Source of the DNA: Methylovirgula sp. 4M-Z18
GTDB taxonomy: Bacteria > Pseudomonadota > Alphaproteobacteria > Rhizobiales > Beijerinckiaceae
Direction: 5' to 3'
Assembly: GCF_037890675.1 (NCBI RefSeq)
Contig: NZ_CP149574.1
Location: 4,006,874-4,070,873 of the forward strand
Length of the DNA stretch: 64,000 nt
The notes beneath the pieces were generated by a model. The model had not been told where the DNA came from. It saw only the letters and a program-made list of their open reading frames with translations, and made no database searches. Within the stretch, counting starts at the first letter, position 1. The number at the start of each line of letters is the position of its first letter. This document shows positions 9,619-19,415 of this stretch, piece by piece. The position numbers and the translations under genes were made by a program.

Positions 9619-11073
9619 ATGGACAGTATCGAGGTGAGACCTGAAATGGATAAGGCGAACTACGACGTCATTATTGTCGGTGGAGGACCATCGGGACTTT
9701 CTGCTGCTTGGGAGCTTCGCGAACGAAACCTCATCGTCTTGGAAAGGACGCATCGCCTCGGCGGCCGCCTTTATTCGATGACGCGCGGAGACTACTGGCT
9801 GAACCTCGGCGGCCATCTCTTCCCGCCAGCGGGCTCGCATATGCGCAACATTCTCCACTCGATTGGTCTCGACATCATCGCCATCCCTGGAAATAAGTTC
9901 GCAATCTGTTGGGGCGGAAAGGTTTACAAGCCTAAAGCCGTCTCCACGCTTCCGTTCACAATGAAGATGAGCCTGCGCGAGCGCATTGCGCTTGCTTCGC
10001 TCGGCCTGCGCATCTTGAAGGCGGTGAAGGGCTGGCAGAAGGAAATGCTACCGATCTATGGTGAAAACAACCAGCGTCGACGCGCACGCGTCGCGCGTTA
10101 CATGGGAAACCAGTCATTTCGCGATTTCATTGGGAGCGTGCCGAAGCGGGTCGAAGACCTGTTCCAGTCCGCCTCCCGCCGCGCGGCCGCCGAAGCCGAA
10201 GACCAACATGCTGGCGTCGGCGTCTCTCTGTTCGGTGCCGTCTGGGCCGGCAAAGGCGACTCCATGGCTCTGAACCTGAATGGCGGCTCTGGTCGCTTCG
10301 GCGAACGAATGATGGAACTGCTCGGAGAACGCGTGCGTTACCACACCACCGTCAAGTCGGTGAAGAAGACGGGTGATTTTGTCACTGTGGTCTATGAAAC
10401 AGAGGGCGTTGAACACACCGCTACGGCTTCCCAGGTCATTATCGCGGTTCCCGCTTACGAGGCAGCCCAGATCGTCCAAGATATTCCGGAGGACATCAGG
10501 AGCGTCCTGAAGAATGTCCAGTACGGTCCCTTCCCCACTATGGGCATCATAACCGACGAGACCGGCCCGATGCCGTATGACGATATCTATGCCATCACGA
10601 CCCCTGACGCCTCCTTCGATATGTTTTTCAACCATGCCAACCCGCTCCGCGTCGGGCCAAGAAAACCTGGAGGCAGTTTGATGGTCTATTCCGGCGGCGC
10701 GCCCGCGCGTGAGATGCTAAAGCTCACTGACGAAGAGATCAGGGATAAGTATCTTGCCGATGTATATAAAATGTTCCCCGAACTGAAAGGTCACGTTAAG
10801 GAAACGATCGTTCAACGATGGGTTCCTGGCAATACATATCGTCCTGCGGGGTTCAACTTCGATCCTATGTTGGCCTATTGCGAGCGCGACGACGTCGATA
10901 TCCATTTCGCCGGAGACTATTTCGCCGAAATCGGAAACATGGAGATCGCAACGGGCACGGGTCATGAGGCCGCGAAGCGGGCGCGCGCCCGCTTGGAGAG
11001 TAAGCAACGGTGCGTCTCACCGATTCACGTCGTCAGTTCGAGAGGTGCGGGCAGCGCCGCATCCCGGAGCTAA
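9619..11073 (+). CDS. FAD-dependent amine oxidase-like oxidoreductase
   Basis: A 484-residue flavoprotein related to the amine oxidase/protoporphyrinogen oxidase superfamily. The FAD-binding Rossmann motif is VIIVGGGPSGLSAAWELRE near residue 19, followed by the GG doublet (RLGGRLYSMTRG) and a C-terminal FAD motif (IHFAGDYFAEIGNMEIATG, about residue 430). A second methionine (MDKANYD, residue 10) is an equally plausible start. It is followed after three bases by the Gfo/Idh gene. In a block otherwise fit for hydroxyproline degradation it could supply the FAD-dependent oxidation of a cyclic D-amino acid, but it is not the usual DadA-like dehydrogenase. The substrate is unknown. Confidence 0.82.
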   Translation: MDSIEVRPEMDKANYDVIIVGGGPSGLSAAWELRERNLIVLERTHRLGGRLYSMTRGDYWLNLGGHLFPPAGSHMRNILHSIGLDIIAIPGNKFAICWGGKVYKPKAVSTLPFTMKMSLRERIALASLGLRILKAVKGWQKEMLPIYGENNQRRRARVARYMGNQSFRDFIGSVPKRVEDLFQSASRRAAAEAEDQHAGVGVSLFGAVWAGKGDSMALNLNGGSGRFGERMMELLGERVRYHTTVKSVKKTGDFVTVVYETEGVEHTATASQVIIAVPAYEAAQIVQDIPEDIRSVLKNVQYGPFPTMGIITDETGPMPYDDIYAITTPDASFDMFFNHANPLRVGPRKPGGSLMVYSGGAPAREMLKLTDEEIRDKYLADVYKMFPELKGHVKETIVQRWVPGNTYRPAGFNFDPMLAYCERDDVDIHFAGDYFAEIGNMEIATGTGHEAAKRARARLESKQRCVSPIHVVSSRGAGSAASRS

Positions 11074-11076
11074 GGC

Positions 11077-12105
11077 GTGACGACAATATGCTTCGGCATC
11101 ATTGGCGCAGGTGTAGCAGCCGAGACGCATGCCCGCGAACTTCGCAATGTCGCTGGTGCACGGCTGGTATCGGTCTTTGCCCGAAACAAAGAAAAGGCAG
11201 CGGCATTTGCCGCAGCCTTTTCCGTTCCAAAATCTTCTGACGATCTCCAAGAATTCCTCGCGAACGCGGCACTTGACGCAGTCATCGTGACCACGCCCAA
11301 CGGTGTGCACATGGAGTATGCGGTAGCAGCGGCAAAGGCGGGGAAACATGTTGTGGTCGAAAAGCCACTGGAAATTACATCCGGACGTGCCCAAAACATT
11401 GTTGACGCTTGCAATTCTTCTCGGGTCGGGTTGTCCGTCATTTATCATCGCGTCCATTCGCGAGCCGCGCGCCAAGCCGAGTTGGACGTGCAAAACGGTG
11501 CTCTGGGTCGCATTTTTCTGATGAACATCGTCGACAACCAGTTTCGTGTTCCCGCGTATTACCAAGGGGACGCATGGAGAGGCACGCGAGCGACTGAGGG
11601 CGGTGGATGCGTCATCACGCAATCAACACATATGATCGATCTGGTGCAGTTTCTGCTCGGCCCAATCGCCTCCGTCTACGCCGCAACGAACACGGTGCTC
11701 CATGATATCGAAACAGAAGACGCTGCAGTGGCGGTCTTCCACTTCCGATCTGGGGTGCTGGGAACGTTTTCCTCCTCGACCGCCGCTTTCCCGGGCCAAC
11801 GGCATCTTTTATCAATCCACGGAACGAAGGGGACAATCATCATTAACGGGGAGCATGACGAGATACTCTTTCGCCAAACAGCTGACGAAGGGGAAACCCA
11901 TGCAACGCCTGTGGGGTTTAGCTTTCGGGACGTTCAAAATCCGCGCGACTTTCCAACGCTCGGTCAGCGCAGGCAGCTGCAGTCAATCGTCAATGATCTG
12001 CGCGACGGTATTTTGCCAAATGATGGCGCCAGGGCCTTGACGTCGGTACAGGTTGTCGAGGCAATTTACCGATCTGCCGCCGAGATGAGGCCAATTCTTC
12101 TCTAG
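11077..12105 (+). CDS. Gfo/Idh/MocA-family NAD(P)-dependent oxidoreductase
   Basis: A 342-residue dehydrogenase starting at GTG three bases after the flavoprotein stop. The N-terminal Rossmann fold begins FGIIGAGVAAETHARELR. The conserved EKP (HVVVEKPLE, about residue 92) supplies the family's catalytic lysine region, and the C-terminal half has the TQSTHMIDLVQFLLG helix with the conserved histidine. Members oxidise or reduce sugars, inositols and related polyols. Its presence beside amino-acid enzymes suggests the substrate carries a sugar-like or hydroxylated part. Confidence 0.88.
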   Translation: MTTICFGIIGAGVAAETHARELRNVAGARLVSVFARNKEKAAAFAAAFSVPKSSDDLQEFLANAALDAVIVTTPNGVHMEYAVAAAKAGKHVVVEKPLEITSGRAQNIVDACNSSRVGLSVIYHRVHSRAARQAELDVQNGALGRIFLMNIVDNQFRVPAYYQGDAWRGTRATEGGGCVITQSTHMIDLVQFLLGPIASVYAATNTVLHDIETEDAAVAVFHFRSGVLGTFSSSTAAFPGQRHLLSIHGTKGTIIINGEHDEILFRQTADEGETHATPVGFSFRDVQNPRDFPTLGQRRQLQSIVNDLRDGILPNDGARALTSVQVVEAIYRSAAEMRPILL

Positions 12106-12260
12106 CCGCCGTGCCTCACATATTGGATACCGTTTGCGGACGATCCCGTTCAAATCCAGAGTGCCGCCGTCCTTGCACCGCATCATCCGTGCTGGAATAA
12201 CACCGCAGAATATCCCGGCCTTCAGCTTCAGTCACCGCTCGCCCAAATCGACTTTTCTGT

Positions 12261-12288
12261 CAGGCGATCCCAAAAGTGGGATCGCCTG
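12261..12288. terminator. Bidirectional hairpin between convergent genes
   Basis: A perfect 12-bp stem (CAGGCGATCCCA with TGGGATCGCCTG) and a four-base AAAG loop lies between the convergent Gfo/Idh gene and the DapA-family gene. On the minus strand it is followed by a few T-rich bases. It is well placed to end transcription in both directions. Confidence 0.75.
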
Positions 12289-12319
12289 CAAGCGGCCGGT
12301 CATCTTGAGGGGGCCGACG

Positions 12320-13225
12320 CTATTTGGAAACGCTCGTTAGGTAGGCGGGATTTACGGAACCAAGTACGGCCTTCAACGCCTCCTTCTGAGCCGCAGTATA
12401 CTGCGGAATCGGCGCACGGACCGGGCCGACCTTGAGGCCCAGGATTTCACAGGCGGCCTTGACGCCACTGTTGTAGCGGCCGCTGCCAAGCGTGCGAATG
12501 ATCGGATTGATCTCGCGCCAGATCGAAACGAGTGCCTGGTCATCACCGCTCTCGCTCGCCTTCTGCAGCTTTGCCAGAACTGGAGCCATGAAGTTGGCAA
12601 TGCCCATCACCATGCCCGGTGCCTTCAGCGCAAGTGCCGGAAGCATCAGTACGTCCTCACCATTGAAGAAAGTAATCTCAAGCGAATGCTCGGCGATAAG
12701 CGTGTTCATCTGCGTGATGTTCGCCGAGGAGTCCTTGACGAACTCGACCTGAGGAATCTCGCGGGCCAGCTTCAAGAGGAAATCGACATCAAGATGCAGA
12801 CCGGTTGCGGGAGGGAAGTTATAGGCGCAGATCGGCAGGCTGGTCGCATCTGCGACGGCGGCATAATAGGCAAAGGCCTCGTCAAAGCCGATTGGCTCAT
12901 AGTAGGGCGTCGCCAGCATAATCGCGGTCGCACCGACCCGCTCCGCATGCTTTGAAAACGCGATCGCCTCCCGGGACGAAGTTGCACCTGTATGGGCCAA
13001 AACCGCTGCGCGGCCAGCGGTCTGCTCGACGACGACCTCGACCAGCCGAAGTCGTTCTTGATGCGAGAGCACTGAGAATTCGCCAGTTCCACCCGCCGGA
13101 ACGAACCCGTCCACGCCATCGGCAATATTTTGATCGACGAGTGCACGAAGAGCTGCTTCATCGATCTTCTCGCCATCGGCCGTGAACGGCGTCACGATTG
13201 CCGAAAGCACACCTTTAAGTGTCAT
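12320..13225 (-). CDS. DapA-family lyase/deaminase, candidate pyrroline-4-hydroxy-2-carboxylate deaminase
   Basis: A 301-residue TIM-barrel enzyme of the dihydrodipicolinate synthase/N-acetylneuraminate lyase family. The Schiff-base lysine is Lys164 in EFVKDSS, the catalytic tyrosine is Tyr135 in CAYNFPP, and the carboxylate-binding loop is GGTGEF (45-50). In hydroxyproline degradation a family member deaminates pyrroline-4-hydroxy-2-carboxylate to 2-oxoglutarate semialdehyde, which the aldehyde dehydrogenase in this block could oxidise. Other family members act on 2-keto-3-deoxy sugar acids, so the assignment rests on its neighbours. It lies directly downstream of the epimerase gene on the same strand. 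Confidence 0.82.
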   Translation of the reverse strand: MTLKGVLSAIVTPFTADGEKIDEAALRALVDQNIADGVDGFVPAGGTGEFSVLSHQERLRLVEVVVEQTAGRAAVLAHTGATSSREAIAFSKHAERVGATAIMLATPYYEPIGFDEAFAYYAAVADATSLPICAYNFPPATGLHLDVDFLLKLAREIPQVEFVKDSSANITQMNTLIAEHSLEITFFNGEDVLMLPALALKAPGMVMGIANFMAPVLAKLQKASESGDDQALVSIWREINPIIRTLGSGRYNSGVKAACEILGLKVGPVRAPIPQYTAAQKEALKAVLGSVNPAYLTSVSK

Positions 13226-13251
13226 TTGATCTCTCCAAGATGAGGGAAACG

Positions 13252-14313
13252 TTAGAGCGGTGCGAAGCCATCGGCGAGGACATCTTCCGCGTCCGCAGCG
13301 ATGATAAGGAAACCGTTGATGTAGGCCCTTCCCGTCAAAGCTGGTGTGACGAACGTCCGATCCGCCGTAGCTCTCACGCGTTTCGCCGTCACGGTGAAGG
13401 TCGAGCCAATAATGCTTTGCGTTGTTAGGGTCTGGCCAGGTTCAATCTGGCCCTCGGTGACGAGCTTGGCAAAGAATGCGCTGGTTCCAGTTCCGCATGG
13501 AGAGCGATCGATCACGCCAGGGGGCGCGACGACAACGATCTTGGCCCGATCCCGAATTGTGGGGCCGTATTCGTAGAAAAGCACTTGGTAGACGTCGAGC
13601 AACTCGTTCGAAATCGGGTCATAGACGCCCTTTTCGGTGTAGATCTCTTTCAACCGTCGCGCTACGCGCACAATCTCGGTGGCATTGTTGCAGTCCAGAG
13701 AAAGGCCGATCGCCTTGGAGTCCACGGAGATATAATAGTCGCCGCCATAGAGCAGCTCGACTGGCATCGCCTGACCGTCGACTTCGCAATCGCTGCGAGA
13801 GACTACGAACGACTCGACGTTCGTGAGTGTGATGGTGGTGAATTTGTCTCCCTCGCGCCGCGCCGTGACACCAACCGGCCCGGCAGGTGTACGGATGCTA
13901 AATTCGGTCCTGGTCGGGTCATCGCGCCAAAGGTTCGGTAGCATATCCAGCTCTACGATGACCGACGCAAAGCCAATCATACAATGACCGCACATGGGTG
14001 GATATGAGCCGGGCTCCAGGATAACAGCACCGATATCGCAGCCGTCCTCCTTTGAAGGAATTGGAAGCACCGCACAGGTCAAGCCACCGCCGCGCGGCTC
14101 ATGAACCAATCGCCTGCGCCAATGATCGGCATTATTGCGCAACCATTCGCGCGCCGCATCGACTGTTGCAACGCCGACCGGCAATTCGATCCCAGACAAC
14201 ACAATGCGTGTCGGATTTCCACCTGTGTGCGAGTCGACTGCGAGGATTTCCTGTCGATCCGAGTGGTCAAGCCAGTTGATCGCTGCCCGCGGAAGAATAC
14301 GACTGTCAGACAT
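13252..14313 (-). CDS. Proline racemase family protein, probable 4-hydroxyproline 2-epimerase
   Basis: A 353-residue cytoplasmic epimerase. Both catalytic cysteines are present: Cys108 in PPMCGHC and Cys273 in RSPCGTGTSA. This two-cysteine arrangement is that of proline racemase and 4-hydroxyproline 2-epimerase; trans-3-hydroxyproline dehydratases have a Thr at the second site. The HTGGNPTR motif lies near residue 29. It would convert trans-4-hydroxy-L-proline to cis-4-hydroxy-D-proline. The start overlaps the stop of the upstream enolase-superfamily gene (TAATG), so the two are translationally coupled. Confidence 0.85.
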   Translation of the reverse strand: MSDSRILPRAAINWLDHSDRQEILAVDSHTGGNPTRIVLSGIELPVGVATVDAAREWLRNNADHWRRRLVHEPRGGGLTCAVLPIPSKEDGCDIGAVILEPGSYPPMCGHCMIGFASVIVELDMLPNLWRDDPTRTEFSIRTPAGPVGVTARREGDKFTTITLTNVESFVVSRSDCEVDGQAMPVELLYGGDYYISVDSKAIGLSLDCNNATEIVRVARRLKEIYTEKGVYDPISNELLDVYQVLFYEYGPTIRDRAKIVVVAPPGVIDRSPCGTGTSAFFAKLVTEGQIEPGQTLTTQSIIGSTFTVTAKRVRATADRTFVTPALTGRAYINGFLIIAADAEDVLADGFAPL

Positions 14314-15419
14314 TATTTCGTCACCTCGAAAAGAGCGCGACCCAGAGCCTTATGATCTACGTTTATGCCGAGGCCCGGCGCGTCCGGCGCACTGCCGTGC
14401 CCCCTGTCGGAACGCGGCGCGTCACGGGCGACACGTTCCTTGGTCCAATCGTTGAAAAACGAGGCGTGAAGCAGGGCATCAGCACGCGTACTGGCGGCGA
14501 CGTGCGAGACCGCCGCAGTCGTCACGTCACCGCCCCATACGTCCTCGATGCACATTGTCATGCCGAGGTCCTGCGCCTGGTTGCGCATCCGCACGGCGCC
14601 GGTGATGCCACCCACGCGCGCGAGCTTGATATTGACGGATCCCGCACCCGCCTCGTACTTGGCACGGTACAGTTCGGCCGAGTTGACAACCGACTCGTCC
14701 ATGACAAGCGGCAGCGAGCTCATCTTCTGAACGATGGCGCAGTCCATCGTGTCTCTACAGGGCTGCTCGACATAGATATTGAGACCGGCCAATTCTCGAA
14801 CAGCGATAATCGCCGCCTGGAGGTTCCAACCTCCGTTAGAGTCTGCAACAATCACCGCATCAGGCGGGCAAGCGGCCACGACGCTGCGTGTTCGCTCGGC
14901 GTCCTCATACGGATCATTGCCGACCTTCACCTGGAAGCGATTGATGCCGACCTTTCCGCGAGCGCGCACAAACTCGGCCATCTGATCAGGCGATGCCAAC
15001 GGTACCGCCTCGTAAAGGGGGAAACTCGTTTGGGCTATACCGCCAATCAGCTTGGAGATCGGCATGTTTGCGACCTTGCCTAAGATGTCCCAGCAAGCAA
15101 TGTCGACGGCGCTCTTTGAACTGTTCTGGCCTAGCAGGACAGCATCCATCGCCCCATGCACGAGAGTAAGATTCGTTGGGTCCAGGCCGATAAGGGACGG
15201 AGCCATGACGCGAATAGCTTCGCGAGTTCCTTCGGCGAACGCTGGTAGATAGGTCCCCCCGAGCGTGCTGCTTTCGCCCCAGCCTTCAATCCCGTCATCC
15301 GTCCGGATTCGAACGAGTGTGGACGCTTGGCTTTGAGCCGCCCTGCCCTTCGACATAACGTACTCGCCGTGGGCATAAGTCAGCTCATACCCGTATACTT
15401 CTATGGAGGCGATCTTCAT
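14313..15419 (-). CDS. Mandelate racemase/muconate lactonizing family enzyme, candidate cis-3-hydroxy-L-proline dehydratase
   Basis: A 368-residue enolase-superfamily enzyme. The second-strand base is in FQVKVG (about residue 162) rather than the common KxK pair. The metal-ligand acids lie in ADSNGGWN, VEQPC and MDES, and the opposite lysine is in NIKLARVGG. The terminal CIEDVWGGD loop matches that of characterised cis-3-hydroxyproline dehydratases as I recall them. Such enzymes form pyrroline-2-carboxylate, the substrate of the reductase encoded at 15972-17030. Proline-betaine epimerases are a close alternative. A predicted operator lies 29 bases upstream of its start. Confidence 0.75.
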   Translation of the reverse strand: MKIASIEVYGYELTYAHGEYVMSKGRAAQSQASTLVRIRTDDGIEGWGESSTLGGTYLPAFAEGTREAIRVMAPSLIGLDPTNLTLVHGAMDAVLLGQNSSKSAVDIACWDILGKVANMPISKLIGGIAQTSFPLYEAVPLASPDQMAEFVRARGKVGINRFQVKVGNDPYEDAERTRSVVAACPPDAVIVADSNGGWNLQAAIIAVRELAGLNIYVEQPCRDTMDCAIVQKMSSLPLVMDESVVNSAELYRAKYEAGAGSVNIKLARVGGITGAVRMRNQAQDLGMTMCIEDVWGGDVTTAAVSHVAASTRADALLHASFFNDWTKERVARDAPRSDRGHGSAPDAPGLGINVDHKALGRALFEVTK

Positions 15420-15447
15420 TGAAAGTCGACCTTAGTGATTGGTAACG

Positions 15448-15461
15448 TGTAATATATCACA
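15448..15461. promoter_or_regulatory. Predicted GntR operator, site 3
   Basis: TGTAATATATCACA, an imperfect palindrome located 29 bases upstream of the enolase-superfamily gene. Its 12-base core is the exact reverse complement of the core in site 2 (9514-9525), which is unlikely by chance within a 15-kb block. Confidence 0.55.
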
Positions 15462-15971
15462 TGCAACCAATCGCCTGTCAACACGAGGAACGGAGTTCCT
15501 AGGAGGTTTTCCCCGTTTATTTCCGATACACAATCGAAGAGTTCGAAGAGATGCCGATTGAGGAAATGGTTTTGATGATCGATCTCCCAATGAAGGCGCA
15601 GGAATCGGCCATACCCCAGATAGAGTGCCTAGACTCGTTCACGATCCGAGAAGTGACGCTTGCCCAGTACGGCGTTGCGTTTGATGGGCGCAGGGCCGCG
15701 CGTCCAACTTGGAGTGGTCTTTGGCTTTGGTTCTTTTTCAACTTTCAGTAATCGGCGCCGACAAATCGGTAAGAGCAATCTCGTAGCCATTCCACAATAG
15801 TTTGATGAGGTCCACATGGGCGCCGGTATTCGGTGGCGACCCCTGGCATCAAAGCAAACCACCACGCCAGAGAATATGGAAACAGGCGAGTGATCGTTAG
15901 AAAAAGCTTCCGTGCAACTCAGGATCCAATCGCACAAGTGCCACAAAAAGTGCACTCACGAAACCGTCACC
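15462..15971. other. Intergenic stretch, no supported gene
   Basis: About 510 bases between the dehydratase promoter and the end of the reductase gene. A 66-codon plus-strand frame (15551-15751, MPIEEMVLMIDLPMKAQES...) has an acidic amphipathic start and a Trp/Phe-rich end but no ribosome site or known homologue. It may be a relic. I assign no function to this stretch. Confidence 0.4.
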
Positions 15972-17030
15972 TTATGCCGGTCTCTCGCACGCGCAGACGT
16001 TCCTGGATGCACCCAACGTCTTCACCAGCGCGATCAATTCTTCATAAACAGACCGCTGCACACTCATGCCGGCGTGAAGACTGTTAAGGCGTGCTTGGTA
16101 TCTGCGTTGCGATGGCAATCTCGCATCCTGGCCGATGATCGCATCAAAAAGCAATTCGGCGCGAGCGAGGTTTTTCCCTAGTGCCTCCCCCAGAAAAACA
16201 CGTGGATCGAATATCAAAATCAATTCTCCATGACATGGCGTTGCGTCGAGCCCATCGTCGAGAGCCTTCGATTCCAAGCTGATCAGGTCGTTGATCAAGG
16301 GGCCAGCCAGAAGTTCCACCATGGTCGACAGCGCGGATCCTTTGTGCCCACCGAAGGTCAGCATGGCGCCGCGAAGCGCCTCGGCTGGATCCACCGTTGG
16401 CTGACCATTGCGGTCGAGGGCCAGCCCCGGCACAAGGCTTTTGCCAGCTCGCCGGTGAAGTTCGATCTCGCCGCGGGCCGTGGCGCTCGTCGCGAAATCG
16501 AATACAAACGGATGATTATCCACTCTCGGCCATGCGAACGCGATTGGGTTGGTGCCGAAAACCGGTTTTGTGCCGCCAGCCGGCGCCACCCAGCTGTGGC
16601 TCGGTGTCAAGGCAAGCGCCGCGAAACCCCGTTCGGCCAACGGCTCGACTTCCGGCCACAAAGCGGAAAAGTGATAGCAATTATTGATCACGAAGGCTGC
16701 AAGGCCTTGAGATCGTGCTTTTTCAACGGCAAGTTCGATGCCTTCATTGTAGGCGTAGGATGAAAAGCCGAAGTCAGCGTCGACCTTTAAGATCGATGGC
16801 GCCGAGTCGATCACCTTCGGCATCGCAGCCTTGTTCACGCGCCCTGTTGCCAGCGCACGCGCGCAACCGATCAATCGATAGAGTCCGTGCGAGTGACATT
16901 CGTCCCGCTGCCCGGCGACAATAACCGCAGCCACAGCCTCGGCATGCCTTCTGCCAAGGCCGGCGCCCGTAAGAACTCGCAGGCAGAGGTCGCTCGCTTC
17001 GTCTAGCGTGACAGTAACGGTTTCGGCCAC
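15972..17030 (-). CDS. Malate/L-lactate dehydrogenase-family reductase, probable pyrroline-2-carboxylate (piperideine-2-carboxylate) reductase
   Basis: A 352-residue NAD(P)H-dependent enzyme of the Ldh_2/MDH type-2 fold. Hallmarks are the catalytic histidine in DECHSHGLYRL (about residue 48), CYHFSALWPEVE, the nucleotide-pocket stretch PVFGTNPIAFAWPR, and GGHKGSALSTMVELLAG near the C-terminal half. The pattern matches the DpkA/LhpD branch, which reduces the cyclic imine pyrroline-2-carboxylate to L-proline, better than true malate dehydrogenases. It fits next to a dehydratase that would make that imine. The last 15 residues (GASRNVCACERPA) look atypical and could reflect a changed 3' end. Confidence 0.82.
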   Translation of the reverse strand: MAETVTVTLDEASDLCLRVLTGAGLGRRHAEAVAAVIVAGQRDECHSHGLYRLIGCARALATGRVNKAAMPKVIDSAPSILKVDADFGFSSYAYNEGIELAVEKARSQGLAAFVINNCYHFSALWPEVEPLAERGFAALALTPSHSWVAPAGGTKPVFGTNPIAFAWPRVDNHPFVFDFATSATARGEIELHRRAGKSLVPGLALDRNGQPTVDPAEALRGAMLTFGGHKGSALSTMVELLAGPLINDLISLESKALDDGLDATPCHGELILIFDPRVFLGEALGKNLARAELLFDAIIGQDARLPSQRRYQARLNSLHAGMSVQRSVYEELIALVKTLGASRNVCACERPA

Positions 17031-17107
17031 TGATCTTTATTCCCTTGGGGACACGTGAGAGCCAAGCAGCCCAAGCGCCTCGGCACTGGCTATCGCGTAG
17101 AAAGCGA

Positions 17108-18580
17108 CTAGCTGAGCGTGACCCAGATGGTCTTTAGCTGCGTGTATTGGTCGAAGGCTTCGAGACCTTTGTCATAGCCGCCGAAGCCGGACGTTTTGTA
17201 GCCGCCGAAGGGCGTTGTAATATCGCCCTCGCCATATCCGTTGACCGCCACCGTTCCTGCCTGCACCTGACGCGCGACACGGATTGCGACGTTGATGTCG
17301 GTAGAGAAAACGGTCGCGGCGAGGCCATAGGCGGAAGCGTTTGCAATACGAATGGCCTCCTCTTCCGTCTCGAAAGGCAGAACGGCGACAACGGGTCCGA
17401 AAATTTCGTCCCGAGCCAAAGCCGTCTCTGCGCGAACATTGTCGACGACCGTTGCCTCCACGAACCAACCGCCAGTTTCCTGGAGCAATTGGTTCCCTCC
17501 TGAAACCACTCTCGCGCCATCCTTCCGGGCCTGGTCGATTGCGCCAAGAACACGGGCCAGGGCTGAGGCTTCGATCAGCGGTCCGAGTTTGGTCGAATGA
17601 TCCGTGGGTTGACCAACAACCCAAGTTTTCGCGGCCTTGATCAATTTGTCGACGAAATCCTGCTTGATGCTGGACTGGACGAGAACGCGGGAACCGCACG
17701 TGCAGTTCTGGCCCATATTCCAGAATGCGGCGCCCGCGAGATTCTCAGCGATCTGATCGAGATTTTCCGCGGCATCGGCCATGACGATCTGGGGACTCTT
17801 TCCGCCGCACTCCAGTACAACCTTCTTGAGGTTGCTGTCAGCTGAGTAGCGTAAGAACTGTCGACCGATTTCTGTGGAACCCGTGAAAGAGATGACATTG
17901 ACGTCCGGATGCAGCCCGAGCGCCTTGCCCGCAATATGCCCAAGCCCGGGGACGACATTGAACACACCGGCAGGAACGCCTGCCTCGAAGGCCAGTTCGG
18001 CAATTCGCAAGGTCGAAAGAGGGGCAAGTTCGGCCGGCTTGACGACGATCGAATTACCAGCCGCGAGTGCCGGCGCGATCTTCCAGGAAAGCGTTCCGGC
18101 CGGGAAGTTCCACGGCAGCACCATGCCAACCACGCCGACAGGCTCGCGCACGATCAGCCCCAAATTGCCCTCCCCCGTCGGGGAGATCTTGCCGAAAACC
18201 TTATCGATGGCTTCCGCGTACCACCGGATATTGTTTACGACATCGGGAACGTCCAGGTTTTCGCAGTCGGCAATGGGTTTGCCCGCGTCAATGGAATCGA
18301 GCAGGGCGATCTCCTGTCCGTTGGCTTCGATCAGATCCGCAAACTTGCGCAGTATCCTTTTGCGTTCACGCGGTTCGATGCGGCTCCACGTGCCGGCTTC
18401 GAACGCACCACGTGCAGCTCTGACGGCCGCATCAACGTCGCCAGCGGAACACGCGGCCACTTTGATCAACAATGTCCCGGTCGCCGGATTGAGATTCTCG
18501 AACTGGGCGTTGTCCTCGGCATTCACGAACTTGCCGTTGATGAAGGCTTGGTTCCGTACGTTTTTTGGGAGGCTTGTCAT
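17108..18580 (-). CDS. NAD(P)+-dependent aldehyde dehydrogenase, candidate 2-oxoglutarate semialdehyde dehydrogenase
   Basis: A 490-residue enzyme of the ALDH superfamily. The general base is Glu257 in VLECGGKSP, the catalytic nucleophile Cys293 in GQNCTCGS, and the oxyanion asparagine lies in PWNFPAG (about residue 158). The sequence style is close to the PuuC/betaine-aldehyde branch. In the context of a hydroxyproline-type pathway the logical substrate is 2-oxoglutarate semialdehyde, giving 2-oxoglutarate for the TCA cycle. This is inferred from the neighbours. It lies between the reductase and the transporter ATPase genes, all on the minus strand. Confidence 0.88.
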   Translation of the reverse strand: MTSLPKNVRNQAFINGKFVNAEDNAQFENLNPATGTLLIKVAACSAGDVDAAVRAARGAFEAGTWSRIEPRERKRILRKFADLIEANGQEIALLDSIDAGKPIADCENLDVPDVVNNIRWYAEAIDKVFGKISPTGEGNLGLIVREPVGVVGMVLPWNFPAGTLSWKIAPALAAGNSIVVKPAELAPLSTLRIAELAFEAGVPAGVFNVVPGLGHIAGKALGLHPDVNVISFTGSTEIGRQFLRYSADSNLKKVVLECGGKSPQIVMADAAENLDQIAENLAGAAFWNMGQNCTCGSRVLVQSSIKQDFVDKLIKAAKTWVVGQPTDHSTKLGPLIEASALARVLGAIDQARKDGARVVSGGNQLLQETGGWFVEATVVDNVRAETALARDEIFGPVVAVLPFETEEEAIRIANASAYGLAATVFSTDINVAIRVARQVQAGTVAVNGYGEGDITTPFGGYKTSGFGGYDKGLEAFDQYTQLKTIWVTLS

Positions 18581-18611
18581 GTCTGTTCCACTAGCAATCT
18601 TGGATTGAAAG

Positions 18612-19415
18612 TCATAGGACCTTGCTCAGGAACGCCTTCGCGCGGTCGCTCTTGGTGTTGGTGAAGAGTTCGGAGGGGCTGCCCTCTTCGACGACCACGC
18701 CTCCATCCATGAAGACAACCAGGTCGCCAACCTCGCGCGCGAAACCCAGTTCGTGGGTGACCACGATCATTGTCATTCCCTCCGCGGCGAGTTCGCGCAT
18801 CACATTTAAGACCTCACCCACAAGTTCCGGATCGAGGGCGCTTGTGGGTTCGTCGAAGAGCATCAATTTCGGCTTCATTGCCAACGCCCGCGCGATGGCG
18901 ACACGCTGCTGCTGACCGCCCGACAATGTTCTGGGATAGCTGGCGGCCTTCGATGTAAGACCAACCTTTGCGAGCAGTTGCATGGCCTCGTCGATCGCCT
19001 GCTTCTTGTCGACCTTCTTCACCCCGACCGGCGCTTCGATGATGTTTTGCAGCACCGTCATGTGAGGAAAGAGATTGAAGCTCTGGAACACCATTCCGAT
19101 GTCGGCGCGCTGACGCGCCACCTCGCTTTGCTTCATTTCGTAGAGTTTCCCGGCATGCTGACGATAGCCGACTAACTGGCCGCCAACTTGCAACAGACCT
19201 TTATCGATGCGTTCGAGATGGTTCATGCACCGCAGGAACGTGCTCTTACCAGATCCCGAAGGCCCCAAGATGCACGCGACCTTCCCGTATTCCACAGTGA
19301 GATCGACACCTTTGAGCACGTGCAGATATCCGAATGACTTTTCAACGCCGCGCGCGACGACCGCAAAATTCTGCCCCGGCTTGGAATTGGAAATGGGTGT
19401 CTGCATGTCAGGCAT
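18612..19415 (-). CDS. Polar amino acid ABC transporter ATP-binding protein (GlnQ/HisP type)
   Basis: An ATPase of about 267 residues with Walker [10 protein letters not shown], signature [14 protein letters not shown], Walker [20 protein letters not shown] and switch [12 protein letters not shown]. The open frame extends upstream to 19490. The start is more likely at MPDMQTP (19415) or MQTP (19406), because the permease stop lies at 19408-19410 and this gives the normal overlapping arrangement. It serves the permease directly upstream and the binding protein at 8559-9437. Confidence 0.9.
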   Translation of the reverse strand: MPDMQTPISNSKPGQNFAVVARGVEKSFGYLHVLKGVDLTVEYGKVACILGPSGSGKSTFLRCMNHLERIDKGLLQVGGQLVGYRQHAGKLYEMKQSEVARQRADIGMVFQSFNLFPHMTVLQNIIEAPVGVKKVDKKQAIDEAMQLLAKVGLTSKAASYPRTLSGGQQQRVAIARALAMKPKLMLFDEPTSALDPELVGEVLNVMRELAAEGMTMIVVTHELGFAREVGDLVVFMDGGVVVEEGSPSELFTNTKSDRAKAFLSKVL